DNA of 40,683 nt from Burkholderiales bacterium. Lineage in GTDB: Bacteria > Pseudomonadota > Gammaproteobacteria > Burkholderiales > Burkholderiaceae_C. Numbering within the stretch: position 1 is the stretch's first letter; each line of letters begins with the position of its first letter. A program made the translations under genes and the position numbers. Shown here one piece after another: positions 1 to 8,711 of this stretch. The stretch covers positions 1 through 40,683 of the forward strand of contig JAGWTJ010000003.1 in assembly GCA_028869005.1 (NCBI GenBank), in the 5' to 3' direction. Under the pieces are notes generated by a model. It made no database searches. It was not told where the DNA came from and was given only the letters and a program-made list of their open reading frames with translations.

Positions 1-582
1 CTGGCCGCGCTCGTGCACCGCGCACTGGCCAAGGACCGCAGTGCGCGGCCGGCCGACTGGGAGGCCTTCGCCGTCGAGTTGTCGGCGCTGGCGAGCGACC
101 GCGGCCTGGCGCGCGGCGCGTCGCGGCAGGTGCTGGACTCCGAGCGTTTCACGTTGTTGCGCTCGCTCGAGTTCTTCGCCGACTTCGGCGACGTCGAACT
201 CTGGGAGGTCGTGCATCGGGCGAAGTGGGAGCGCCACGGCTTCGGCCAGGCGCTCTATCGCAAGGGCGCGCAGGGCAACAGCTTTCACATCATCGCCCAG
301 GGCCGGGTCGAGGTCTACCGCGACGGGCGCTCGGTGGCCTCGCTGCCGGCGGGCACGTCGGTGGGCGAGATGGCCTATCTGGCGCCCAACCCCGAGCTGC
401 GCGTGCACTCGGTGGACATCCTCGTCGCGCAGCCGACGACCACCGTGTCGTTCACGCCCGAGACGCTCGGGCAGCTCTCGCTGACCACGCGGCACGGCTT
501 CGACAAGGCCTTCATTCGCGTCCTGGTGCGGCGGCTGCATGCCGCGCACGAGTCGATCGCGCACCCGCGGCGCATCCTGTAG
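1..582 (+). CDS. C-terminal part of a serine/threonine protein kinase with a cyclic-nucleotide-binding domain (5' end outside window)
   Basis: The frame is open from base 1, so the start lies upstream. The first residues (ALVHRALAKDRSARPADW) look like the last helix of a eukaryotic-type Ser/Thr kinase domain, where the pattern 'kal.kdp..Rp' is typical. After a linker of about 25 residues comes a cNMP-binding (Crp-like) beta-roll, from about residue 55 to 165, with the elements 'YRKGAQGNSFHIIAQGRVEV' and 'GEMAYL'. In this family the module is thought to let the kinase respond to a nucleotide or to use the roll as a protein-binding fold. The phosphate-cassette arginine is not obvious, so actual cAMP binding is doubtful. 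The N-terminal catalytic residues cannot be checked here. The protein is most likely cytoplasmic or membrane-anchored through a part not visible. Confidence 0.75.
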   Translation: MAALVHRALAKDRSARPADWEAFAVELSALASDRGLARGASRQVLDSERFTLLRSLEFFADFGDVELWEVVHRAKWERHGFGQALYRKGAQGNSFHIIAQGRVEVYRDGRSVASLPAGTSVGEMAYLAPNPELRVHSVDILVAQPTTTVSFTPETLGQLSLTTRHGFDKAFIRVLVRRLHAAHESIAHPRRIL

Positions 583-780
583 CGCGCGAGCGGCGCGGCG
601 TCGCTGCGCCTGCGGCCGCTTCCCGGCGCCGTGCCGGCCGCCGGCTGTCGTAACGGCGCGTCACTCGCGGTCATCCGGCGGCGCTCACCATGCGTTCAGG
701 ACTGGCCGGCGCGTGCGCAGTCTGTTGCAATCGATGCCGGCATCCGAACCCCATCCCCACACCGACCGAGGAGCGACCCG

Positions 781-1050
781 ATGAAGTCCACCGTTCTCAC
801 CGCGCTGATCGCCGCCTGTGCCCTGCTGGCCGGCCAGGCCTTTGCCGCCAACGCCGACTGCGAGGCCAAGGCCGTCGGCAAGGACGGCAAGCCGCTGGCC
901 GGTGCGGCCAAGTCGAGCTTCATGAAGAAGTGCGAAAAGGAGGCCGGCACCGCGGCCTGCGAGGCCAAGGCGATGGGCAAGGACGGCAAGCCCTTGGCCG
1001 GCGCGGCCAAGTCGAGCTTCGTCAAGAAGTGCATGGCCGACGCCAAGTAG
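781..1050 (+). CDS. Small secreted protein with two PsiF repeats
   Basis: This 89-residue protein has a clear signal peptide (MKSTVLTALIAACALLAGQAFA, cut after about residue 22), followed by two nearly identical repeats of about 32 residues. Each repeat has the form C-E-A-K-A-x-G-K-D-G-K-P-L-A-G-A-A-K-S-S-F-x-K-K-C, the signature of the PsiF repeat family (phosphate-starvation-inducible protein of E. coli). The two cysteines in each repeat could form a disulfide in the periplasm. The start at 781 is supported by a GAGGAG ribosome-binding site at 768-773 with 7-base spacing. Its molecular role is unknown in any species. It stands alone, and a terminator hairpin follows at 1101-1127. Confidence 0.88.
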   Translation: MKSTVLTALIAACALLAGQAFAANADCEAKAVGKDGKPLAGAAKSSFMKKCEKEAGTAACEAKAMGKDGKPLAGAAKSSFVKKCMADAK

Positions 1051-1100
1051 TCGCCGCGACGGGCGGCTGCGTCTAGCCGGCCCGAGCAAGGAGCGGAAGG

Positions 1101-1127
1101 AGGGGCGCTACGGCGCCCCTTCGTTCG
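1101..1127 (+). terminator. Rho-independent terminator after the PsiF-repeat gene
   Basis: An 8-base perfect stem, AGGGGCGC (1101-1108) and GCGCCCCT (1113-1120), with a TACG loop, is followed by TCGTTCGTT. The U-rich side faces the plus strand. It lies between the convergent psiF-like and lysR genes and may partly serve both. Confidence 0.75.
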
Positions 1128-1128
1128 T

Positions 1129-2040
1129 TCAGCCGCCGCCGCGCCAGTAGCGCTCGTCGCTGTACATGTGCTTGAGGAAGTCGATCCACAGCCGCACCCG
1201 CAGCGGCAGGTGGCGGCGCTGCGCGAACAGGGCATGCACACCGTTGGGCGGCGCCGCAAAGCTCTCCAGCACGGCAACGAGACGCCCTTCGGCGAGGTCG
1301 CTCTCCACTTCCCAGGCGCTGCGCCAGGCGATGCCCAGGCCCGCGAGACACCACTCGCGCAGCACCTGGCCGTCGCTGCAGTCGAGGCGGCCGCCCGGCC
1401 GCAGATGCGTCACCGCGCCGTCCACCATGAAAGCCCAGCCACGCGACTGGCTGGCCTCGGAGCTCAGTGTCAGGCACTCGTGGCGCGCCAGGTCGGCCGG
1501 CGTGCGCGGCGTGCCGGCGCGCGTCAGGTAGCCGGGCGTCGCGACGCACAGACGCCGGTTGTCGGCCAGGCGCACCGAGACGAGACTGGAGTCGGGCAGG
1601 TCGCCGACACGGATGGCGCAGTCGTAGCCCTCGTTGACGATGTCGACCAGGCGGTCGCTCAGGTTCAGGCTCAGGCTCACGTCCGGGTGCTGCGCGATGA
1701 AGGCCGGCACCAGCGGTGCCACGTGGCGCCGGCCGAAGCCGGCCGGCGCCGTGATGCGTAAGTGTCCGCTCGCCTTCACGCCTCCCGCGCCGACACTGGC
1801 TTCGGCATTGGCCAGATCCGTGAGCAGGCGCTGAGCGCTTTCGAGGAAGGCGCTGCCTTCGTGCGTGAGCGTCAGCCGCCGCGTGGTGCGCACGAGCAAC
1901 CTGACGCCCAGACGCTCCTCGAGCGCGTCGATGCGCCGGCCGATGACGGCAGGCGCCACCCCTTCGGCGCGCGCAGCGGCGGTGAGGCTGCCTTTGGCGG
2001 CGACCGCGACGAAGGTTTCGACCTGCTTGAGTCGATCCAT
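1129..2040 (-). CDS. LysR-family transcriptional regulator
   Basis: A 303-residue protein of the usual LTTR length. The N-terminal winged helix-turn-helix (about residues 3-60) contains FVAVAAKGSLTAAARAEGV and the recognition-helix region GRRIDALEERLGVRLL, followed by the linker helix and a periplasmic-binding-protein-like effector domain (about 90-295). The effector domain has the LRITAPAGFGRRHVAPL start common in the DmlR/PA-type subgroup. It probably acts as a tetramer that regulates the divergent haloacid dehalogenase and itself. The ligand cannot be predicted. The start is followed by a good HTH, and the upstream sequence CACAAT lies only 7 bases before ATG, suggesting a leaderless or nearly leaderless transcript. 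Confidence 0.92.
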   Translation of the reverse strand: MDRLKQVETFVAVAAKGSLTAAARAEGVAPAVIGRRIDALEERLGVRLLVRTTRRLTLTHEGSAFLESAQRLLTDLANAEASVGAGGVKASGHLRITAPAGFGRRHVAPLVPAFIAQHPDVSLSLNLSDRLVDIVNEGYDCAIRVGDLPDSSLVSVRLADNRRLCVATPGYLTRAGTPRTPADLARHECLTLSSEASQSRGWAFMVDGAVTHLRPGGRLDCSDGQVLREWCLAGLGIAWRSAWEVESDLAEGRLVAVLESFAAPPNGVHALFAQRRHLPLRVRLWIDFLKHMYSDERYWRGGG

Positions 2041-2124
2041 GGCGCGGATTGTGCGTGTTCAACACATGAATGCAGTCGATTACAGGCACTTAATGTGGGG
2101 GCGCGTATCGAATAAAGTCGATCC
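2041..2124. promoter_or_regulatory. Divergent lysR / dehalogenase promoter region with a candidate LysR operator
   Basis: This 84-base divergent region is AT-richer than its surroundings. GTGTTCAACAC at 2055-2065 is a perfect 5+1+5 inverted repeat and fits the T-N11-A style of LysR operators. On the minus strand CACAAT (2048-2053) ends 7 bases from the lysR ATG and would serve as a -10 for a leaderless message. No clear Shine-Dalgarno precedes the dehalogenase ATG at 2125. Assignment as the operator is inference from position and symmetry. Confidence 0.5.
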
Positions 2125-2805
2125 ATGAAGCCCAGGGCGGTGTTGTTCGATGCGTACGGAACGCTGTTCGACGTCTACAGCGTCGGCCTGCTCGCCGAGC
2201 AACTGTTTCCCGGCCACGGCGACCGGCTGGCGCTGCTGTGGCGCGACAAGCAGATCGAGTACACGCGCCTCGTGACGATGAGCGCGCCCGACGGTGCGCG
2301 CTACCGGCCGTTCTGGGATCTGACGCGCGCCGCGCTGCGCCAGGCCGCGGCGCGACTGGCGCTGGCGCTCGATGCGCGCGCCGAAGAGCAGTTGATGAAT
2401 CAGTACCGGCACCTGTCGGCGTTCCCCGAGAACCGGGAGGTGCTGGCCGAGCTCGCGCGGCGCGGCATCCGCGCCGGCGTGCTCAGCAACGGAGACCCCG
2501 ACATGCTCGCGGTGGCCGTCAAGAGCGCGGGCCTGGCCTCCTTGCTCGACCCCGTGCTCAGCGTGCACGCGGCCAGGCGTTTCAAGACCGATCCCGCGGC
2601 CTATGCGCTCGGCCCGGCGGCGCTCGGCCTGGCCGTGCGCGACATCCTGTTCGTGAGCAGCAACGCCTGGGATGCGATCGGCGCCACCTGGTTCGGCTAC
2701 ACGACGCTGTGGGTCAACCGCGGCGCCGCGCCGCCCGAACAGCTCGACACCCAGCCCACGCATGTCGGCCGCAGCCTGCGCGACGTGCTCGCCTTGTTCT
2801 CCTGA
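2125..2805 (+). CDS. Haloacid dehalogenase, type II (L-2-haloacid dehalogenase family)
   Basis: This 226-residue HAD-superfamily hydrolase matches the length of bacterial L-2-haloacid dehalogenases. Visible motifs are the nucleophile D9 in [10 protein letters not shown]121-N122-G123 (motif II), K154 (motif III, RRFKTDP) and [10 protein letters not shown] at 178-187 (motif IV with D183). The SSNAWD form is specific to type II dehalogenases rather than generic phosphatases. The family replaces the halogen of short 2-haloacids with hydroxyl, giving for example glycolate from chloroacetate, by an aspartyl-ester mechanism in the cytoplasm. The gene is divergent from a LysR regulator, a usual arrangement for an inducible catabolic enzyme. 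Malate synthase G follows 35 bases downstream, and the pair would make chemical sense for a two-carbon acid. The natural substrate could still be another 2-haloacid. Confidence 0.88.
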   Translation: MKPRAVLFDAYGTLFDVYSVGLLAEQLFPGHGDRLALLWRDKQIEYTRLVTMSAPDGARYRPFWDLTRAALRQAAARLALALDARAEEQLMNQYRHLSAFPENREVLAELARRGIRAGVLSNGDPDMLAVAVKSAGLASLLDPVLSVHAARRFKTDPAAYALGPAALGLAVRDILFVSSNAWDAIGATWFGYTTLWVNRGAAPPEQLDTQPTHVGRSLRDVLALFS

Positions 2806-2840
2806 CCCCCCGACCCACACCTGTCCTGCGGAGTCCAGCC

Positions 2841-5078
2841 ATGCGCACCCGGATCCATCAACTTCAAGTCGCCGACGAACTGCTGCACTTCGTCGATCAC
2901 GAGGTGCTGCCAGGCACCGGCGTCGAACGCGAGGCCTTCTGGCGCGGCGTGGACGCCATCGTGCGCGAGCTCGCGCCGAAGAACGCCGCCCTGTTGGCCG
3001 AGCGCGAGCGGCTGCAGTCCGAGATCGATGCCTGGCATCGCGCCAACCCCGGACCCATCCGCGCACCCAAGAAGTACCGTGCCTTCCTCGAGAAGATCGG
3101 CTACCTGGTGCCGCCGCCGGCCAAGGCGTCGGCGAGGACGAAGAACGTCGACGCCGAACTCGCGCTGCAGGCCGGTCCGCAGCTCGTGGTGCCGATCACC
3201 AACGCGCGCTACGCGCTCAATGCCGCCAACGCGCGCTGGGGTTCGCTGTACGACGCGCTGTACGGCACCGACGTGCTGCCCGAGACCGACGGCGCGACCA
3301 AGGCCGGCCCGCAAGGCGCCGCCTACAACCCGGTGCGCGGCGCCAAGGTGATCGAGTACGCACGCCACGTGCTCGATCGCTGCGCGCCGCTGAAGAGGGG
3401 CTCGCACCTCGACGCCGCCGCCTACCGCGTCGTCGACAACCACCTGCTCGTCACGCTGGCCGACGGCCGGCAGGTCGCTCTGGCGAACCCGGCGCAGTTC
3501 GTCGGGTTCCAGGGCGAGATGGACGCACCGTCGGCGGTGCTGCTCGTGCACCACGGCCTGCACCTCGAACTGCGCATCGATCGAGCGCACCCGATCGGCC
3601 GCTCCGACCGCGCGGGCGTCGCCGACCTCGTGCTCGAGGCGGCGCTGTCGACCATCCTCGACTTCGAGGATTCGGTGGCGGTGGTCGACGCCGAGGACAA
3701 GGTGCTGGCCTATCGCAACTGGCTCGGCATCGCCAAGGGCACGCTCACCGAGCAGGTGAGCAAGGGCGGCAGGACGTTCACGCGCGGCCTCGCCGCCGAT
3801 CGCCGCTACACCGGCCCGCGCGGCGAGGACGTGGTGCTGCACGGACGCTCGCTGCTGTTCGTGCGCAACGTCGGCCACTTGATGACGCACCCTGCCGTCC
3901 TGTGGGGCGACGAGGGGCGCGAGATCCCCGAGGGCATCCTCGACGCGGTCGTCACGACGGCCATTGCCCTGCACGACCTGAAGGGCCTGACGGTCGACCC
4001 GCGCAGCGGCCGGCCGGGCGCCGGCGCCATCCGCAACAGCCGCCGCGGCAGCATCTACATCGTCAAGCCGAAGATGCACGGGCCGGCCGAGGTTGCCTTC
4101 GCGGCCGAGCTGTTCGCGCGCGTCGAGCAGTTGCTCGGCCTGCCGGCGGCCACCGTCAAGCTCGGCATCATGGACGAGGAGCGGCGCACCAGCGTCAACC
4201 TGGCGGCCTGCATCGCCGCCGCCGCCGATCGCGTGGCCTTCATCAACACGGGCTTTCTCGACCGCACCGGCGACGAGATGCACACCTCGATGCTGGCCGG
4301 CCCGATGCGCCGCAAGGGCGAGATGAAGGCGAGCGTTTGGATCGCCGCCTACGAACGCAGCAACGTGCTCGTCGGCCTGCAGGCCGGGCTGCGCGGCAAG
4401 GCGCAGATCGGCAAGGGCATGTGGGCCATGCCCGACCTGATGAAGGCGATGCTCGAGCAGAAGATCGGCCACCCGCGCGCCGGCGCCAATACGGCCTGGG
4501 TGCCGAGCCCGACCGCGGCCACGCTGCACGCGCTGCACTACCACCAGGTCGACGTCTTCGCCGTGCAGAAGGCACTGGAGAAGGCCGATGCCGCGTCCGA
4601 CCGCGACGCCGTGCGCGAGGAGCTGCTCGCCGGGCTGCTCACCGTGCCGGTGGACAGGAAGGCCGCGTGGAGCGCCGCCGAGCGCCAGCAGGAACTCGAC
4701 AACAACGTGCAGGGCATCCTCGGCTACGTCGTGCGCTGGATCGACCAGGGCGTGGGCTGCTCCAAAGTGCCCGACATCCACGACGTCGGGCTGATGGAGG
4801 ATCGCGCCACGCTGCGCATCTCGAGCCAGCACATCGCCAACTGGCTGCATCACGGCATCGTGAGCGAGCCGCAGGTGCGTGCCACCTTCTCGCGCATGGC
4901 CAAGGTGGTGGACGAGCAGAACGCGGGCGATCCGCTGTACGAGCCGATGGCCGGACACGAGAGCACGAGCTACGCCTTTCGCGCGGCGCTCGATCTCGTG
5001 CTGCTGGGCAAGGCGCAGCCGAGCGGCTACACCGAGCCGCTGCTGCACGCCTGGCGGTTGAGGAAGAAGGCTTCCTAG
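2841..5078 (+). CDS. glcB: Malate synthase G
   Basis: The product is 745 residues, close to the ~720-730 of malate synthase G and much longer than form A. It condenses glyoxylate with acetyl-CoA to malate in the glyoxylate and glycolate pathways. Conserved blocks include [71 protein letters not shown] and the late [14 protein letters not shown] block. The chosen ATG at 2841 gives the expected N-terminus ([22 protein letters not shown], shortened here). The frame is open far upstream but overlaps the dehalogenase there. A GGAG-like site (GCGGAG, about 2828-2833) precedes the ATG. Co-direction with the haloacid dehalogenase suggests shared use of two-carbon acids, but a separate promoter is possible. 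Confidence 0.96.
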   Translation: MRTRIHQLQVADELLHFVDHEVLPGTGVEREAFWRGVDAIVRELAPKNAALLAERERLQSEIDAWHRANPGPIRAPKKYRAFLEKIGYLVPPPAKASARTKNVDAELALQAGPQLVVPITNARYALNAANARWGSLYDALYGTDVLPETDGATKAGPQGAAYNPVRGAKVIEYARHVLDRCAPLKRGSHLDAAAYRVVDNHLLVTLADGRQVALANPAQFVGFQGEMDAPSAVLLVHHGLHLELRIDRAHPIGRSDRAGVADLVLEAALSTILDFEDSVAVVDAEDKVLAYRNWLGIAKGTLTEQVSKGGRTFTRGLAADRRYTGPRGEDVVLHGRSLLFVRNVGHLMTHPAVLWGDEGREIPEGILDAVVTTAIALHDLKGLTVDPRSGRPGAGAIRNSRRGSIYIVKPKMHGPAEVAFAAELFARVEQLLGLPAATVKLGIMDEERRTSVNLAACIAAAADRVAFINTGFLDRTGDEMHTSMLAGPMRRKGEMKASVWIAAYERSNVLVGLQAGLRGKAQIGKGMWAMPDLMKAMLEQKIGHPRAGANTAWVPSPTAATLHALHYHQVDVFAVQKALEKADAASDRDAVREELLAGLLTVPVDRKAAWSAAERQQELDNNVQGILGYVVRWIDQGVGCSKVPDIHDVGLMEDRATLRISSQHIANWLHHGIVSEPQVRATFSRMAKVVDEQNAGDPLYEPMAGHESTSYAFRAALDLVLLGKAQPSGYTEPLLHAWRLRKKAS

Positions 5079-5167
5079 GCGCTGTCGGTGGCCAGCGCCT
5101 CGCCGCGCGGGCCCGCCAGCGGATGCGGCCAGTGGCGCAGGCGCGCGCCGGCGCCTGCTCAGAGCTC

Positions 5168-5551
5168 TCAGCCCAGGCGCCGCGCCGCCGCTTCGTGCCG
5201 CGCCTCGCAGGCCACGCAGCGCAGCGCTGCCGGCTCGGCCTCGAGGCGCCGCATCGGTATTTCGCTTTCGCAATCGATGCACAGGCCGTAGCGATCGGCG
5301 TCGATGCGCGCCAGCGCCGCATCGATCTCGGCGAGCTCGGCGCGTTCGATGCCGCCGAGCGCACGGCCGAGCGCGCGCTCGTCCTCGCGATGGGACGGCT
5401 CGTCGGCGTCCTGGCTCAGCACCTCGTGCACGATGTCCTCGCGCGGGCCACCGGCCGCGGGCACGCCCGGGCTACTGTCCAGCCGCCGGCGGCGGCGCAG
5501 CAGTTCGGCGCGCAGGCGGGTGAGTTGCGCAGCATCGAGGACGGCACTCAT
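5168..5551 (-). CDS. DksA/TraR-type C4 zinc-finger protein
   Basis: A 127-residue protein with a charged helical N-terminal half (probable coiled coil, with a DADEPSHREDERALGRAL segment) and a C-terminal zinc finger built from C91, C94, C112 and C115 (YGLCIDC ... LRCVAC). This is the layout of DksA/TraR proteins, which enter the RNA polymerase secondary channel and alter promoter opening, often together with ppGpp. It is shorter than true DksA (about 150 residues), and the paired acidic tip residues are not in the canonical form, so I call it a paralogue rather than DksA. The start is supported by GGAGAG nine bases upstream. It is convergent with malate synthase, and the 89-base gap between them shows only weak hairpins. 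Confidence 0.88.
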   Translation of the reverse strand: MSAVLDAAQLTRLRAELLRRRRRLDSSPGVPAAGGPREDIVHEVLSQDADEPSHREDERALGRALGGIERAELAEIDAALARIDADRYGLCIDCESEIPMRRLEAEPAALRCVACEARHEAAARRLG

Positions 5552-5635
5552 GATCGACTCTCCGGTTGGCCGATCATCTTGCGAGCGCAGGCCCTGCGCA
5601 AGCCCGGCACCGCTCGATGCCCCTGGCGCGCTCCC

Positions 5636-5641
5636 TACAAT
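5636..5641 (+). promoter_or_regulatory. -10 box for a near-leaderless message of the flavoprotein at 5651
   Basis: TACAAT at 5636-5641 ends nine bases before the ATG at 5651, and no Shine-Dalgarno is present. Transcription would start about two or three bases before the ATG. The -35 region is not clear. Position-based inference. Confidence 0.5.
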
Positions 5642-5650
5642 CGCGCGCCC

Positions 5651-6934
5651 ATGTCCGACGCCACCGCCGAGCCCGCCGCCGCGGCCCTGCCCGATCGCTG
5701 CGAGGTCCTCGTGGTCGGTGCCGGTCCGGCCGGCAGCGCCTGCGCGCGCCAGCTGGCCGTGGCCGGCTTCGACGTGCTGCTCGTCGATCAGCACGACTTC
5801 CCGCGCGACAAGGTCTGCGGCGACGGCCTGATCCCCGACGCCCACGCCGCGCTGCGCCGCCTCGGCGTCTACGACGAGGTGGCGGCGGTAGCCGAACCGG
5901 TGTCGCATGTGCGCTGCGTGGCCACGCGCGGGGCTTACTGCGACGTGCCGGGAACGCTGTCGGTGCTGCCGCGGCGCCGGCTCGATCACATCCTCGTGCG
6001 CCACGCCGTGCGTGCCGGGGCGCGACTGGCCACGCCGGTGCGCTTCGAGGCGCCGCTCGAGGAGGCCGGACGCGTCGTCGGCGCGCGCCTGAGAAGCGGC
6101 GGCGCGGCGCGCGAAGTGCACGAAGTGCGCACGCGCTGGGTCGTCGTCGCCACCGGCGCCGTGCCGCAGGCGCTCGCCGCCGCCGGCATGTGCGAGCGCC
6201 ACACGCCGAGCGGCGTTGCGCTGCGCGGCTACGTGAAGAACGAGGCGATGGTGGGCCGCATCGCGCAACTGCAGATCGTCTGGCATGCGCGCATGAAGGG
6301 CGGCTACGGCTGGATCTTTCCGGGCCCGGGCGGCGTGTTCAACATCGGCGCCGGTCTCACCGGCAGCCATGTGCGCACCGCCGGCGGCAAGGGCCGCATG
6401 CAAGACGTGAACCTGCGCCGCTTCTTCGAGGCCTTCTGCGAGGTCTACGCGCCGGCGCGCGAGTTGATGGCCAGCGGCACCTTGCAAGGCGAACTCAAGG
6501 GTGCGCCGCTGCGCTGCTCGCTGGTCGGCGCCAGATGGTCGCGCCCCGGCCTGCTCGTCACCGGCGAGGCGGCCGGCAGCACCTACGCCTTCAGCGGCGA
6601 GGGCATCGGCAAGGCGATGGAGACCGGGATGCTCGCCGCCGACGCGCTGATCGCCGAGCGCAGCGGCCAGGGCGCCGACGCCGACGCCGGTGCCGACACC
6701 GATGCCGCGACGCGCGCGCGCTACGAGGCGTCGCTGCGCTCCGTCAAGCCCAAGTTCGATCTGTACGAGACGGCCAGCCACGTCAACCACCGGCCCTGGC
6801 TCACCGACCTCGTGGTCTGGCGCGCCAACCGCAGCCCGCGCATCCTGCGCCGCATGAGCGGCGTGCTCGAGGAAACACAGAACCCGGGCCGGCTGCTGAG
6901 CTGGAGGGGGATCTTCAAGCTGCTTTTCGAGTAG
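5651..6934 (+). CDS. Geranylgeranyl-reductase-family FAD-dependent oxidoreductase
   Basis: This 427-residue flavoprotein has an N-terminal Rossmann motif VVGAGPAGSACARQL, then DFPRDKVCGDGL, the conserved cysteine block of the geranylgeranyl reductase family. It also has GGYGWIFPGPGGVFNIGAG and the second FAD motif GLLVTGEAAGSTYAFSGEGIGKAMETG. The family reduces isoprenoid double bonds (chlorophyll, archaeal lipid or quinone side chains), but many bacterial members have no known substrate. No bacteriochlorophyll genes are visible nearby, so I do not assign chlP. A low-complexity insertion rich in Asp-Ala (about residues 340-355) is coded by a GCCGAC-type microsatellite near 6675-6710. Start chosen at the first ATG before the Rossmann fold. 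Confidence 0.85.
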   Translation: MSDATAEPAAAALPDRCEVLVVGAGPAGSACARQLAVAGFDVLLVDQHDFPRDKVCGDGLIPDAHAALRRLGVYDEVAAVAEPVSHVRCVATRGAYCDVPGTLSVLPRRRLDHILVRHAVRAGARLATPVRFEAPLEEAGRVVGARLRSGGAAREVHEVRTRWVVVATGAVPQALAAAGMCERHTPSGVALRGYVKNEAMVGRIAQLQIVWHARMKGGYGWIFPGPGGVFNIGAGLTGSHVRTAGGKGRMQDVNLRRFFEAFCEVYAPARELMASGTLQGELKGAPLRCSLVGARWSRPGLLVTGEAAGSTYAFSGEGIGKAMETGMLAADALIAERSGQGADADAGADTDAATRARYEASLRSVKPKFDLYETASHVNHRPWLTDLVVWRANRSPRILRRMSGVLEETQNPGRLLSWRGIFKLLFE

Positions 6935-7003
6935 CGCGCGCCGGCGGTGCGGCAGTGCGGCGGGTACGATGCCGAGCTGCCTCGAACCCGCCGGCGAACC
7001 GTC

Positions 7004-8698
7004 ATGCCCGACATCCCCGTTCCGCGCTTCGACATCTTCTACCGCCACCCCGAGCTGACGCGGCTGCTGCACGACTACGAGGCAGCGGCGCCGGGCCTGG
7101 TGCAGGTGCGCTCGATCGGCAAGAGCCACGAGGGGCGCGACATCTGGCTGGTCGTGCTGACCCAGCAGGCCAGCGGCCCCGACGCCGACAAGCCGGCGCT
7201 GTGGATCGACGGCAACATCCACGCCGCCGAGCTCACCGCGAGCACGGCCTGCCTGTACTGGCTGCACCGGCTCGTGTCGGCCTATCCGTCCGACCCGGCG
7301 GTGCGCCGGCTGCTCGACACGCGCGTCGTCTACCTCGTGCCGCGCCTGAATCCGGACGGCGCCGAACTGGCGCTCGCCGAGCGACCGCGCCATATCCGCA
7401 GCTCGACGCGGCCGTATCCGTACGACGACGAGCCGGTCGAGGGTCTGACGGTCGAGGACGTCGACGGTGACGGCCGCGTGCTGACGATCCGCATCCCCGA
7501 CCCGCACGGCGCCTACAAGAAGTGCGACAAGGACCCGCGCCTGATGGTGCCGCGCGAGCCCGGCGAGTTCGGCGGCCAGTACTACCGGCTGCTGCCGGAG
7601 GGCACGCTCGTCAACTACGACGGCATCAAGGTCACCGCCAACAAGGACCGCGAGGGCCTGGACCTGAATCGCAACTTCCCCGCCTACTGGCGCCAGGAGT
7701 TCGAGCAGGCGGGCGCCGGCCCCTATCCGACCAGCGAGCCCGAAGTGCGGGCCATGGTCGACTTCGTCGTCGCGCACCCGAACATCGGCGCCGCGGTGAG
7801 CTTTCATACGCACAGCGGCGTCATCCTGCGGCCGATGGGCACGCAGAGCGACGACGACATGACGCCCGAGGACCTGTGGCAGTACAAGCGCTTTTCCGAC
7901 CTCGGCGCCAAGCTCACCGGCTATCCGGCGATCAGCCTCTTTCACGACTTCAAGTACCACCCCAAGGAGATCATCACCGGCACGCAGGACTGGCTGTACG
8001 AGCACCTGGGGGCGCTGTTCTGGACGGTCGAGATCTGGGCTCCGAACCGCGAGGCCGGCATCACCGACTACCAGTGGATCGAGTGGTACCGCGAGCATCC
8101 GGTCGAGGATGACCTCAAGCTGCTGGCCTGGAGCGACACGCAGTGCGGCGGCCGGGCGCACGTCGACTGGTACGAGTTCAACCATCCGCAGCTCGGCGCG
8201 GTCGAGCTCGGCGGCTGGGACAAGATGAACTTCTGGCGCAATCCGCCGCCGCAGCTGCGCGAGCGCGAGGCGGCGCGCTTTCCGCCCTGGCTGGAGCGCA
8301 TCGCGCTGTCGTTGCCGCGCCTCGAGGTGCTGCGCGCCGAGGTGCGCGCGCTCGGCGCCGACACCTGGCGCATCCGCTTCGCGGTCGCCAACAGCGGCTG
8401 GCTGCCGAGCTACGTCAGCAAGCGCGCGCTCGAGCGCAAGACGGTGCGCGGCTGCGTGTTCACGCTGCACCTGCCCAGCGGCGTCGCGCTCGTCACCGGC
8501 AAGGAGCGCGTCGAAGCCGGACACCTGGAGGGCCATGCGCCGAAGAACTCGCAGCAGGCCTTCCTGGCCGAGCGCAACCTCACCGGCGACCGCGCCGTCG
8601 TCGAGTGGGTGGTGAGCGGGCCGCGTGGCACGGCGCTGGCACTGACGGCGAGCGCCGATCGTGCCGGCACCGTGCGCTGCGAGGTCACGCTCGACTGA
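7004..8698 (+). CDS. M14-family zinc carboxypeptidase
   Basis: A 564-residue protein whose first 360 residues form an M14 peptidase. The zinc ligands are H73 and E76 (GNIHAAE) and H268 (SFHTHSG), the substrate-binding motif is LNRNFP at 221-226, and the catalytic glutamate is E343 (FWTVEIW). No signal peptide is seen, so it is probably cytoplasmic. The remaining ~200 residues look like a beta-sandwich C-terminal domain. The family removes C-terminal residues from peptides or cleaves modified amino acids. The very tight 'HAAE' and long insert between ligands (130-215) resemble the M14-like group seen in proteobacteria with unknown substrates. The ATG at 7004 is preceded by only a weak ribosome site; a TACGAT -10-like box lies at 6965-6970. 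The next gene starts 13 bases after its stop. Confidence 0.9.
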   Translation: MPDIPVPRFDIFYRHPELTRLLHDYEAAAPGLVQVRSIGKSHEGRDIWLVVLTQQASGPDADKPALWIDGNIHAAELTASTACLYWLHRLVSAYPSDPAVRRLLDTRVVYLVPRLNPDGAELALAERPRHIRSSTRPYPYDDEPVEGLTVEDVDGDGRVLTIRIPDPHGAYKKCDKDPRLMVPREPGEFGGQYYRLLPEGTLVNYDGIKVTANKDREGLDLNRNFPAYWRQEFEQAGAGPYPTSEPEVRAMVDFVVAHPNIGAAVSFHTHSGVILRPMGTQSDDDMTPEDLWQYKRFSDLGAKLTGYPAISLFHDFKYHPKEIITGTQDWLYEHLGALFWTVEIWAPNREAGITDYQWIEWYREHPVEDDLKLLAWSDTQCGGRAHVDWYEFNHPQLGAVELGGWDKMNFWRNPPPQLREREAARFPPWLERIALSLPRLEVLRAEVRALGADTWRIRFAVANSGWLPSYVSKRALERKTVRGCVFTLHLPSGVALVTGKERVEAGHLEGHAPKNSQQAFLAERNLTGDRAVVEWVVSGPRGTALALTASADRAGTVRCEVTLD

Positions 8699-8711
8699 AG
8701 GCGCGGCGGCC

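Noticed and set aside
645-664. A possible Pho box (CTGTCGTAACG then GCGCGTCAC) upstream of the PsiF-repeat gene
   Set aside because: Only the first half resembles the consensus; the second half and spacing do not fit well enough.
2238-2840. Upstream extension of the malate synthase frame
   Set aside because: The open frame continues through the dehalogenase in another frame; the conserved N-terminus starts at 2841.
5080-5099. GCGCTG/CAGCGC hairpin between malate synthase and the DksA-like gene
   Set aside because: Short stem without a T-rich tail on either strand; not convincing as a terminator.
5651-6934. Assignment as chlP (bacteriochlorophyll geranylgeranyl reductase)
   Set aside because: The family fits, but there are no photosynthesis genes nearby and the family has many other members.
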